Origin: Deltaproteobacteria bacterium HGW-Deltaproteobacteria-19
Lineage (GTDB): Bacteria > Desulfobacterota > Syntrophia > Syntrophales > PHBD01
DNA length: 64,000 nt
Direction of reading: 5' to 3'
Assembly (NCBI GenBank): GCA_002841865.1
Contig: PHBD01000005.1
Coordinates: 83,020 to 147,019 of the forward strand
The notes under the pieces were generated by a model. The model was not told the DNA's origin and did not search any database. It saw only the letters and a program-made list of their open reading frames with translations. Shown here in pieces: positions 49,301 to 56,097 of the stretch. The stretch's first letter is position 1; every line of letters begins with the position of its first letter. The position numbers and the translations under genes are program-made.

Positions 49301-49474
49301 GTACTCTCCGGCGGCCGCCCAGTTCATGCTCCCCGACAGGTCGAGAACGATCAGCGCATCCGGTGCCAGGGAGGTGAACAGCGCCGATTCGTCCTCCTCT
49401 TCTTGAGCAAAGGCCATTGTGGGCAGGATACAGACAAGCAGCAGGACCCAATAGAAAAAAGCCGAACGCTTCAT
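46340..49474 (-). CDS. pilY1: PilY1-like type IV pilus tip/adhesin protein with von Willebrand A domain
   Basis: The 1044-residue protein starts at the ATG at 49474 behind GGAGA and has a signal peptide (1-23). A von Willebrand A domain follows at once with the metal-ion site DLSGS (45-49) and LITDGADTF. The C-terminal part is the PilY1 beta-propeller, with LAGANDAQMHAFK and the calcium loop DTDNDNFIDTVYIGDLGG. PilY1 sits at the pilus tip with the minor pilins, supports pilus extension and surface sensing. It is the last gene of the riboswitch-led operon. Confidence 0.95.
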   Translation of the reverse strand: MKRSAFFYWVLLLVCILPTMAFAQEEEDESALFTSLAPDALIVLDLSGSMNWAAAGEYMYAASCSSDGPFYNDAAAGLVRCTISTTYVPKYGTTNCDGAFYKTSRTGYTTNCSRLTIAKRGLFEILDDNNDTYINLQDSNSLGIRLGYMRYYNCGSDESGDYSSGCNKVLKTIDTKYSNIYCGSASSCTSASPGASTNIAGASATGGTPLAGALTEAKAYLKVHQDADSAALCRSKFAILITDGADTFACSGNGQENQVDQYKRRRAFVEKARALSAAGYRTFVIGFGAAMPHFLKNTLNWAAYLGGTDNPQATNSGDPTAYTEVSSPCTAVTVTSGSQCLATADYNAANSICYHTLTGEDPHYYSPNDPGELSLSGYAFIASNPTELSTALKAAFTIIREATYSFSQASVQSTRTQDENYIYEGSFQPVANEPFWFGHLKKYNINTDGSIGSMVWDAGTKLQSRGADTRAMYTYVGSALTSFTTSIARTYFNADSDTERNSIVGYMRGETAYNFDYWKLGDVFRSNPITISTPSSYFNDTRDANNAFSTFRSGHSRTSAIGNRVILAGANDAQMHAFKTSDGEEAWSFIPPNFLYRLKSLAHSSHPTLLAHAYFVDGQVTVSEYWTGSGDGTSKTSTDWKTILVFGEGRGGSSTLWSSSASCDSGFNSAYTSTYSNYCGFYALNVTNPLTPTYLWRIMPTSTQAPYLGDPWSRMQIGRVSVLGNEKWVGFIGAGYNASDCSGGGTCDARGKGFFVIDLADGTVLWSYTRADNTNMNYSLPAPPAIADTDNDNFIDTVYIGDLGGSMWRFKMCSAADLASSPYCTTSSWSGSYLFASSTGTIRPIFTSPAVAKDKQNNLWVYWGTGDKADPTAANAQEKFFGLKDNDRTTSYGINDLENITTGTYDTASTTKKGWYINLAGQGEKMLADPTVYGGIVYFTSYKPPIGSDLCSQAGTATLYGVNYTTGGAGLTTSTGTSRSITLGVGIPSAPVISLKPGSSPVPDLYVTVSGGAGSSASTIRADINPVSPSNRTNMLYWRDRRLQ

Positions 49475-49491
49475 ACATTCTCCTTCAGGTT

Positions 49492-49980
49492 TCAACGATG
49501 CATCAGACTGATTTCCACCGGGCCGAAGCCGAGGCCGATCCCGACTGTGACGGTGGAATTGTAGGTCGTGTTTGTCCCCGTTATGTCCACATTGAAACGG
49601 GCCTGCCCCCATTGCTGTCCTCCGCCGATGGCGAATCCGGCCATGGGGATGATGGAGGGCCCGGATGTCGGTGCAACCGCGGCCCCGATGGCGTAGTAGG
49701 AGTTGGGGTCGTTGCTCGAGTCCACCTGGGTGCTGGATGTTGTGGCCGACAGGTTTTCCGGGTCGAAAGACTGCATGAGCCGGTGTATCCCCGTTTCCAC
49801 CGCGGCGAGGGCCTTCTTGTCCCCCACGGTCTGCACGCTGCTCCGCAGATCGCCCGTGGATAGATGAATGACGAGCATGCCGATCGCCAGGAGAATCAGG
49901 CAGGCCATGATGGCTGCCACCATCGCAAATCCCCGTTCCGACGGGAGAGGGTGCCTATGCTTTGAATCAATTGGCCACAT
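49492..49980 (-). CDS. pilX: PilX-like minor pilin
   Basis: The 162-residue protein is started at the ATG at 49980 (GAGGA upstream), which overlaps the pilW end by 14 bp. A prepilin site SERG-FAMVAAIM is followed by a 20-residue hydrophobic helix. There is no glutamate at position +5, as usual for the PilX group. The body is Ser/Thr/Gly-rich. Only 17 bp separate it from pilY1. Confidence 0.85.
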   Translation of the reverse strand: MWPIDSKHRHPLPSERGFAMVAAIMACLILLAIGMLVIHLSTGDLRSSVQTVGDKKALAAVETGIHRLMQSFDPENLSATTSSTQVDSSNDPNSYYAIGAAVAPTSGPSIIPMAGFAIGGGQQWGQARFNVDITGTNTTYNSTVTVGIGLGFGPVEISLMHR

Positions 49981-50692
49981 GGTTCCTCGGGGTGACACTG
50001 GTTGAGTAGACAAGACGTCTTCTCTGGTTCGTCATGGGATCGATCTCCGCCGTTTCCACAGCCAGGGTGATATCGATGCGCCGGATATTCGGAATGTCGG
50101 CCGGCCAACTGGTCAGCTCGGTCCCGCTCCCGTCGAAATAGCGGAATATGGGGATATCCACTCCTGCGTCGTATGTGCCATTGCCATTGACGTCGTTGAT
50201 GACCCGAACCGTCCGGGGCCGTCCGCTGGCGGCGGTCTCACCGAGAAACGGCTGCGCACTCCCGCTGCAGTTGGTCATCCTGGTGATGTACTGGTTGGCC
50301 GCATCATAGACATAGGAAATCGTTTCGTTGGGGTCCGTGTTCGTGTTGTTCGTGATGACGGAGTTCTCGTTGATGTCCATCTCAATCGTGATGAGATTGT
50401 TCGTTGCCGCCTGGATGCCCTGATAAGTCTGGTTCCCGCTTGTACTGAAGCAGTTTCCCGGATCGACCCAGATATTCGTGACGAAATTCGGATTGTACGA
50501 AGCCATGCGGATCTCCATGGCCATCAGTTCGACGGCGGCACGGGTGTCCTGCTGGGCCGTCACTTTCCGCTCAATTCCCTGGGTGGACCGCTGTGCGGAG
50601 TTGATGGCCCCGTAGATGGCCATCATAAGTATGACAGTAATGACCATCGTGACCAGCAACTCAATGAGGGTAAACCCTTTGTGGCTTCTCAT
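49967..50692 (-). CDS. pilW: PilW-like minor pilin
   Basis: The 241-residue protein starts at the ATG at 50692 with the class III signal RSHKG-FTLIELLVTM, including Glu+5. The region NSAQRSTQGIERKVTAQQDTRAAVELMAMEIRMA after the helix is the PilW pattern. It overlaps pilV by 4 bp and pilX by 14 bp. Confidence 0.9.
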   Translation of the reverse strand: MRSHKGFTLIELLVTMVITVILMMAIYGAINSAQRSTQGIERKVTAQQDTRAAVELMAMEIRMASYNPNFVTNIWVDPGNCFSTSGNQTYQGIQAATNNLITIEMDINENSVITNNTNTDPNETISYVYDAANQYITRMTNCSGSAQPFLGETAASGRPRTVRVINDVNGNGTYDAGVDIPIFRYFDGSGTELTSWPADIPNIRRIDITLAVETAEIDPMTNQRRRLVYSTSVTPRNHVAN

Positions 50693-51129
50693 ACGCTTGA
50701 ACACCCCTCCGGGAATCTGTACTTTTCCTGACGGGTAACCACCAGACTCTCCGAGATTCCCTTCGTGTTGATCGGCCAGGTGACCCGAACCGTGATCCGC
50801 CAAACGTTCGTGCCGAGGTTCGTAACCGTCGTGGTAACCGTATATGTGGCGTCTCCGGCGATCACGCCGGCCATGCCGCTGGTTTTGACGGATCTGGTCG
50901 TGGGCGTCAGGCTCACGGCGTTACATGGGTTCATGATCAGGGTTTCCTGGGTGTCCAACTCCTTGTAAAGAATCTCTGCCGCACGGCCCAGGAAGTCGGA
51001 TCGGCCTACCGTTCTCCAGGCGGAGGGCTGTAGGGACAGGATAGCCAGAACACCGATGGTGGTCAGGAAAATGGCGATGATGACCTCCGGGAGACCGATC
51101 CCCCGCTTATTGCGTGGAGAACTGAACAT
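50689..51129 (-). CDS. pilV: PilV-like minor pilin
   Basis: The 146-residue protein has the prepilin site NKRG-IGLPEVIIAIFL with Glu+5, then LLxLQ-type segment and a small Thr/Val-rich beta domain. ATG overlaps the preceding gene by 23 bp. Minor pilins V, W, X and FimT form the initiating complex below PilY1. Confidence 0.88.
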   Translation of the reverse strand: MFSSPRNKRGIGLPEVIIAIFLTTIGVLAILSLQPSAWRTVGRSDFLGRAAEILYKELDTQETLIMNPCNAVSLTPTTRSVKTSGMAGVIAGDATYTVTTTVTNLGTNVWRITVRVTWPINTKGISESLVVTRQEKYRFPEGCSSV

Positions 51130-51616
51130 AATTCTTCCCTGTCATGTTAACAACGATTTGTGCCGTGGAACCACGGCTGTTGACAAGTGTCACGTTTCCG
51201 GCCGAGGCCGTACCCCTCGGCAAAAACGTGATTACAGTGCCCCCGATTCCGAAATTGGCCCCCGTGAGACGAATGTCCGAACCGAAGAAAGTGGGACTCT
51301 TTACTTTTGCTCCTGGAGCAATTGTGTACTGATTGCCTGACACGTCGAAGGTGATCGTGTAGTTCCGGCTTTCCTTGATGGCGGTTTGTTTTGCCGTAGA
51401 GAAATCAGAGGCAATCTCCCGGGCTGCGGCCCGCAGGTTCGCGTTCGTAACGTAACGCTGCCAGGAATATCCCGAAACCGTAGCGAGTATGCCGATGATG
51501 GCAATCACGATCAGGAGTTCGGACAGACTGAAACCTTTAGCGGAAACGCAACCTCCGATGTCCCCGGATGTTCGCGTTCTGCAATCGGCTGAGTGCTGTC
51601 GATTCACAGAAGTCAT
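51107..51616 (-). CDS. fimT: FimT/GspH-family minor pilin
   Basis: The 169-residue protein has the site SAKG-FSLSELLIVIAIIGILA and the GspH/FimT C-terminal domain. The leader before the cleavage site is long (27 residues) but the ATG overlaps the upstream stop (ATGA) and no later start codon precedes the site in frame. Two cysteines lie in the leader. Confidence 0.87.
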   Translation of the reverse strand: MTSVNRQHSADCRTRTSGDIGGCVSAKGFSLSELLIVIAIIGILATVSGYSWQRYVTNANLRAAAREIASDFSTAKQTAIKESRNYTITFDVSGNQYTIAPGAKVKSPTFFGSDIRLTGANFGIGGTVITFLPRGTASAGNVTLVNSRGSTAQIVVNMTGKNYVQFSTQ

Positions 51617-52416
51617 TTTTTCGAGTCCAGTCTTCTTAACAATTCATCCTCTGGTACGGCCCCGGCAATGACCGATCCGTCCGGGAGGATTATCGTGGGG
51701 GTTCCCAATTCCAATGATCCAGCAAACTTGATATTCTTGTCCAGCTCGTCGGTCTGGCAGTCCGTCCGGGGGATTTCTTTTTTCTCGAAATTGTCCTCCA
51801 GCATTTTCAAAGAACGGTTGCATAGGATGCTCTTCGATTTCCAGTAGGCGTCCTTATGCATGGGCAAGGGCAGGAGCTTGATGAGAAAGGCCACATCCTT
51901 CCTCTTTGTGACGATCTGCTGGAGAGTCTTGTGGAGGGAGGAGCAAAACGGGCAGTCGGGATCCGTAAAGACGATGACTTTCTGGGTTGCCTTTTCGCTT
52001 CCCAGCAATAAAGCCTTTTCCAGGGGGATCTTTGAGATGTCGACCCGGAACTGTTCTTGGATAGCATTTCGCGAGATCAGACTCAGGTTCGTCATGCTTT
52101 TGGCGTCGAACAGCGATCCTGCGAGGATGTACTTTTTCGCATAGTCGAGATAAACGATCTGTGGATTCATCTTGCTGCCGATGGCGATTTCGCAGAGGCC
52201 TTCCACCGGGCTGCGACGATTCGACAGGATAAGGACTCCCCCCGGTGCAACCTTGTCAAAAATACCATGCAAAGCCGCTTCGGTCATGGACGAGCAGGGG
52301 TCTTTTGCCGTCGGTCGATCCTGGGCGTTCGCCAATGCGGGCAGACTGAAAACGAGCGCCAGAAGAATAAACGGGACGATTTGTGTCATGATCCACTTAC
52401 GAGAAAACGATGTCAT
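51613..52416 (-). CDS. DsbC-like periplasmic thiol:disulfide oxidoreductase
   Basis: The 267-residue protein starts at the ATG at 52416, seven bases after AAGGAG. A signal peptide (about 1-31) leads to an N-terminal dimerisation-like part and a thioredoxin fold with the active site DCPFC (Cys155, Cys158) and the cis-Pro loop GTPTIILP. Two more cysteine pairs exist (Cys41/Cys75 and two near 205 and 225). DsbC-type enzymes repair disulfides. As first gene of the minor pilin operon it may fold PilY1, whose sequence is rich in cysteines. Confidence 0.87.
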   Translation of the reverse strand: MTSFSRKWIMTQIVPFILLALVFSLPALANAQDRPTAKDPCSSMTEAALHGIFDKVAPGGVLILSNRRSPVEGLCEIAIGSKMNPQIVYLDYAKKYILAGSLFDAKSMTNLSLISRNAIQEQFRVDISKIPLEKALLLGSEKATQKVIVFTDPDCPFCSSLHKTLQQIVTKRKDVAFLIKLLPLPMHKDAYWKSKSILCNRSLKMLEDNFEKKEIPRTDCQTDELDKNIKFAGSLELGTPTIILPDGSVIAGAVPEDELLRRLDSKK

Positions 52417-52614
52417 CAGCATGCTCCTTGATCCCCTTTTGAAGGGTGATATGATTGAAATTAGGTAAATATTCTCATATCCAAACATCAAAATCAAGAA
52501 GCGTATCCGCAGATTGGCGTCCACGGTCTGTCTCGGGTAACGGCTTGAAGGAAAAATGGTGGGATTTCCGGACAGCCAACGGGAGTTTCCCGGAGTTATA
52601 AAGGGTGATGTTGA

Positions 52615-52712
52615 CTGCTGTCGCCCGGCAACCCTGCCGCCATATCCCATATCAAGACGTAGGCCGCTGGTTTTGCGTCCTGCCCTTTCGGGCAGTTTGC
52701 CTCTACAGGCAG
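52615..52712 (-). promoter_or_regulatory. c-di-GMP-I (GEMM) riboswitch upstream of the minor pilin/pilY1 operon
   Basis: Read on the minus strand, P1 is CTGCCTGT with ACAGCAG, then GGCAAAC, a stem CTGCCC-GAAA-GGGCAG with GNRA loop, GGACGCAAAACC, GCGGCCTACG and the tetraloop-receptor partner TATGG, and CAGGGTTGCCGG. This is the full conserved skeleton of class I cyclic-di-GMP riboswitches. The base corresponding to Vc2 G20 is G, which predicts c-di-GMP rather than cGAMP as ligand. About 200 nt separate it from the first start codon. A CCCTT-CAAA-AGGGG hairpin lies just before that gene's ribosome site. Confidence 0.93.
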
Positions 52713-52724
52713 TGTGACAAGCCT

Positions 52725-52740
52725 TGCAATTGTTAGACCA
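52725..52740 (-). promoter_or_regulatory. Sigma-54 (RpoN) -24/-12 promoter of the riboswitch-pilin operon
   Basis: Minus-strand TGGTCTAACAATTGCA has GG and GC with exactly ten bases between, as in the consensus TGGCAC-N5-TTGCW. The predicted start (about 52714) is two bases before the riboswitch P1 helix, which supports it strongly. Confidence 0.72.
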
Positions 52741-52946
52741 TTAAAACCGAATCAACCTCCTGTATGCCGAAGCTATAGGAATATATGATGTACATATGTT
52801 TAATAGCGCTTCCTCTTATACGATGCATTCTCTGTCTGAAAGCATAATAACCGGGGGTTTTCACCATTGAGGCGTCATTTTCACCGGACTGTATCGTGAC
52901 GTCTTTGTGGAAGCGCGAATCCCGTGGATAAGCAAAGATTTCCTCC

Positions 52947-52975
52947 TTGACACCCCGTGGGGGCTATGTTAGCGT
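52947..52975 (+). promoter_or_regulatory. Putative sigma-70 promoter of the TPR/aminopeptidase genes
   Basis: TTGACA (52947-52952), 17 bp, TAGCGT (52970-52975), about 50 bp before the TPR gene. The 52741-53029 stretch otherwise shows no gene. Confidence 0.5.
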
Positions 52976-53029
52976 TCACCGGGCCGTGTTAATCGGCTAA
53001 AAACTCAAATATTTCGAATACATTGACCA

Positions 53030-53704
53030 ATGAACCCAAGCGAAGTTCAGGGAAGCTCCCCGTTTCTGGAAGAAGCGGACCTGCTGTTGAAGCAGGGTCA
53101 CTTTGATAGCGCCCGTCGGCTTGCAGAAGAGAATCTGGCCCGTCTCCCCTTCGATATCGAAGGGAGAATTGTCCTCTGCAGGGCTCTGCTGGGCATGGAT
53201 GCCCCGGAGGCCGCCGACCCGTGGATCTGCGAAATTGATCGCTGGATTCGTTTAACAGCCCAGATCTATCTCGATGCCGGCGATTCATTTGCCCGAAAGG
53301 GACGCCTGGATGAAGCAGCCCGGTTCTACAAGAAGTTTCTCCGCCTGAATCCAGAGGCTCCCGAAGCGGAAGAGATTTCTGCCAGGATAAGCCCCGACAG
53401 TGACTTGGACCGGGATGTGGAACCCGGTCCGGACAGCCGTTACGAGCATGTCGAAGAGATAGACCGTCAGTTCTGGACCGTCACCTTGGCTGATCTTTAT
53501 ACCCGTCAGGGGCATCTGGACATGGCCCGGGGGGTTCTTGAAGAAATCCTGAAGCGGGATCCGCATAACGAGGACGCCAGAATCAGGTTGGGAGCGCTCC
53601 CCAAAGGAGACGCACGGTCCGATGCCGTCTCGCAGAAGAGGCTGGCCGAGGAACTAGCCCGCTGGCTGAAAAATATTGACAGGCTGAAATCCCATGGGTC
53701 ATGA
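53030..53704 (+). CDS. Tetratricopeptide-repeat-like protein
   Basis: The 224-residue protein shows at least three helical repeats (LLKQGHFDSARRLAEENLARLPFD; FARKGRLDEAARFYKKFLRLNPEA; YTRQGHLDMARGVLEEILKRDPHN) typical of TPRs. A charged C-terminal helix follows. No signal peptide is visible, so it is probably cytoplasmic. It overlaps the aminopeptidase gene by 11 bp. Partner unknown. Confidence 0.85.
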   Translation: MNPSEVQGSSPFLEEADLLLKQGHFDSARRLAEENLARLPFDIEGRIVLCRALLGMDAPEAADPWICEIDRWIRLTAQIYLDAGDSFARKGRLDEAARFYKKFLRLNPEAPEAEEISARISPDSDLDRDVEPGPDSRYEHVEEIDRQFWTVTLADLYTRQGHLDMARGVLEEILKRDPHNEDARIRLGALPKGDARSDAVSQKRLAEELARWLKNIDRLKSHGS

Positions 53705-54779
53705 ACAAAATTCATATTGCAACCGGCAGACCCGGGTCCGATCCATGTTTCCGGTTCTCGGTCTCGATGGGATTATCTTTTTTGATCTGAGAACGATCCG
53801 TTATCTGACGGGTTTCTCAGGAAGCGATGGAGTTCTCCTGCTGTGGGCCGACCGGACGATCCTTTTCGTGGATGGTCGTTATCAAGAGCAGGCGGCCCGC
53901 CAGGCGGATAGTGCGGAGATCCGGCTTTACGAGGATAAAGTGACGGGGCTCCTGGGGGCGTTATCGGATGAAGGCAAGCAAAACTTTGGTTTTGACGCCT
54001 CCTCGCTTTCGGTAGATCTTTACCTGTCCATGACTCAGCGCCTCGGTGAAAAGAAACTCACTCCTCTCGGGGAAGAAATTCGGCTTCTCAGGGCCATCAA
54101 GGAGGATGCGGAAATTGATCTCATGCGGAAGGCCGCCGCTGTTTCTTCGGAATCCGTGCTGTCACTTTTCCCATCGATCAGGCCGGGAGTGAGCGAGCGG
54201 GAACTGGTTGCCGAGCTTGGTTATCTGCTTCGAAAGAATGGTTCTGACGGGCCGTCCTTTCCAATCATCGCGGCTTCCGGGGAAAACTCGGCTCTCCCGC
54301 ACGCTGCCCCGGGGGGGCGCCGTATTCAGAAAGGGGACATTCTCATCATCGACTGCGGGGCAATCCTCGAGGGTTATTGCTCCGATGAAACCGTGACGGT
54401 TGTCTTGGGGTCCTTGGATCCGGAAAAGAAACAGGCATATGCTGTTGTGCGGGAAGCCCACCAAGAGGCGCTGGATGCTGTCCGCCCAGGTGTTTCCTGC
54501 AGGGATGTGGACGGCAAGGCGCGCGAAAGGATCGAGCGGGCAGGGTGGGGACAGTTTTTCTCCCACGGAACAGGGCATGGCGTTGGGCTGGATGTTCATG
54601 AGGCGCCTCGACTGTCGGTACGATCCGATGAAGTGCTGGAAGAGGGTATGGTGGTTACTGTTGAACCGGGTGTTTATTTCCCCGGGAAATGGGGCATACG
54701 AATAGAGGACATGGTTGTGGTCCGGCATGACGGGATCGAGATCCTCTCCAGGGTGCCAAAGGAATTGAAAGTTCTGTGA
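53694..54779 (+). CDS. Xaa-Pro aminopeptidase/dipeptidase, M24 family
   Basis: The 361-residue metalloenzyme has a creatinase-like N domain (TIRYLTGFSGSDG) and the pita-bread domain with metal ligands in IIDCGAILEGYCSDET, HGTGHGVGLDVHE, VTVEPG and RIEDMVVV. It cleaves Xaa-Pro bonds. The ATG at 53694 fits the N-terminal alignment, although the first 15 residues are less conserved. PepP and PepQ types cannot be separated surely. Confidence 0.92.
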   Translation: MGHEQNSYCNRQTRVRSMFPVLGLDGIIFFDLRTIRYLTGFSGSDGVLLLWADRTILFVDGRYQEQAARQADSAEIRLYEDKVTGLLGALSDEGKQNFGFDASSLSVDLYLSMTQRLGEKKLTPLGEEIRLLRAIKEDAEIDLMRKAAAVSSESVLSLFPSIRPGVSERELVAELGYLLRKNGSDGPSFPIIAASGENSALPHAAPGGRRIQKGDILIIDCGAILEGYCSDETVTVVLGSLDPEKKQAYAVVREAHQEALDAVRPGVSCRDVDGKARERIERAGWGQFFSHGTGHGVGLDVHEAPRLSVRSDEVLEEGMVVTVEPGVYFPGKWGIRIEDMVVVRHDGIEILSRVPKELKVL

Positions 54780-54866
54780 TCATGCGTCGTTTCGCTGGAC
54801 GAAGCGACTATCTGCAGACGGCCAACCGGTTCAAAAGAGGAAAATTAACGATATAGAGGCCATTAT

Positions 54867-55265
54867 ATGAAAGTATTTCCTGATGATTTCTACTACAGCC
54901 GGGAGCATCTCTGGGTTCGGATCGAAGGGGATCTGGCAACGATCGGGATCACCGATTATGCGCAGGAGAGGCTTGGTGAAGTGCATGCCATAGAATTGCC
55001 GGATACAGAGGACGAGGTGGAACGGGATGAGCCCTTTGGTTCCATTGAGGCAGTCAAAGGCGTGGTGGAACTGATTTCTCCCGTGAGCGGTGATGTCGTT
55101 CATGTCAACGAAGACCTGACCGACGACATCGGGATCATCAACAGCGACGCCCATGATACGGGATGGATGATTGTTGTCGCCATGAAAGATCTCGATGAAC
55201 TGGATGATCTCCTGGACGCAAGAGGATATCAGGACTTTATTGCTCAGGAAGGGGAGGTGGACTGA
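54867..55265 (+). CDS. gcvH2: Second glycine-cleavage H-like protein
   Basis: The 132-residue protein keeps the lipoyl-lysine (Lys64 in SIEAVKGVVELI) and PVSGD turn. Around it EAVKGVV replaces the usual ESVKAVS, so it is a divergent paralog of the operon copy at 7940-8338. An AGAGG site precedes the ATG. It stands 7 bp before a LipM-type transferase gene and far from the gcv cluster, which suggests it may serve as lipoyl-assembly carrier or in another process. Confidence 0.92.
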   Translation: MKVFPDDFYYSREHLWVRIEGDLATIGITDYAQERLGEVHAIELPDTEDEVERDEPFGSIEAVKGVVELISPVSGDVVHVNEDLTDDIGIINSDAHDTGWMIVVAMKDLDELDDLLDARGYQDFIAQEGEVD

Positions 55266-55272
55266 GATTCCC

Positions 55273-56097
55273 GTGTGGAGGGTCCTACGCTATCAGGTTC
55301 ACTCGGCATTCGACAACATGGCCATCGACGAGGCCGTTTTCCGTGAAGTTCAGGACCACCGCTCACCGCCGACCATCCGATTCTACGGGTGGTGTCAACC
55401 ATCCATTTCCCTTGGATATTTCCAGGACCTGCGGTCGGAGGTCAATCTGGATGCGTGCAAACGCCTCGGAATCGATGTTGTTCGGCGTCCTACCGGCGGG
55501 AAGGCGGTCCTGCACGGAAGCGATCTGACCTATGCCGTGGTTGCCCGTCAGGAAGGGGATTGTTTTGAGCCCGGGATCCTGGCGACCTACCTGGCAATCA
55601 GCCGGTGCCTGTCCAGGGCTCTGCGAGACTGGGGGATCCCTGTGGATTACGCCGAATCAAGCCGGTCTTCCCCGGAGGCGTTCCTGAATGCCTCCTGCTT
55701 TGCGAAGCCTTCACGATATGAGTTGCTTGTACATGACCGTAAGATCTGCGGAAGCGCTCAAGCCCGGTCGAAAGGTGCCTTCCTCCAACACGGTTCAATT
55801 CTGATCGATTTCAATGCCGCCCTGACAGTGGAGGTTCTCCATGGGACCGTGGATACGGATGAACAGGTCCAATCGCTTGCGAACTCGGTGACCTGCATCC
55901 GTGATTATCGACCCGTTGGGGATGAGACACCTATGCTGCTGAGCCGATGCTTGGAAGAGGCTTTCTCAGAGGAGTGGGGGATTTCCTTCAATGGATCGGT
56001 CATGACAGAAAGGGAGGGTGCTTTAGCCGAGCGAATCGGGCGCGAGAAGCTTACGAGCGGCGCTCCCCATGGAGTTCCGTCTGGAGAACGAAAATGA
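55273..56097 (+). CDS. lipM: Octanoyltransferase/lipoate-protein ligase family (LipM-like)
   Basis: The 274-residue protein begins with GTG at 55273, eight bases after the gcvH2 stop, with GGGGAGG upstream; no ATG fits. The BPL/LplA/LipB fold is shown by RRPTGGKAVLHGSDLTYAVV. The segment ASCFAKPSRYELLV (Cys142) and RKICGSAQ (Lys157) matches LipM, which moves octanoate from acyl carrier protein to GcvH through a cysteine. The LplA accessory domain is lacking. A lipoate ligase of short type is the alternative. It overlaps hisC by 4 bp. Confidence 0.85.
   Translation: MWRVLRYQVHSAFDNMAIDEAVFREVQDHRSPPTIRFYGWCQPSISLGYFQDLRSEVNLDACKRLGIDVVRRPTGGKAVLHGSDLTYAVVARQEGDCFEPGILATYLAISRCLSRALRDWGIPVDYAESSRSSPEAFLNASCFAKPSRYELLVHDRKICGSAQARSKGAFLQHGSILIDFNAALTVEVLHGTVDTDEQVQSLANSVTCIRDYRPVGDETPMLLSRCLEEAFSEEWGISFNGSVMTEREGALAERIGREKLTSGAPHGVPSGERK

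Noticed and set aside
52615..52712. cGAMP (GEMM-Ib) specificity, as found in Geobacter leaders.
   Set aside because: The position equivalent to G20 is G, not A, so c-di-GMP is the better prediction; binding tests would decide.
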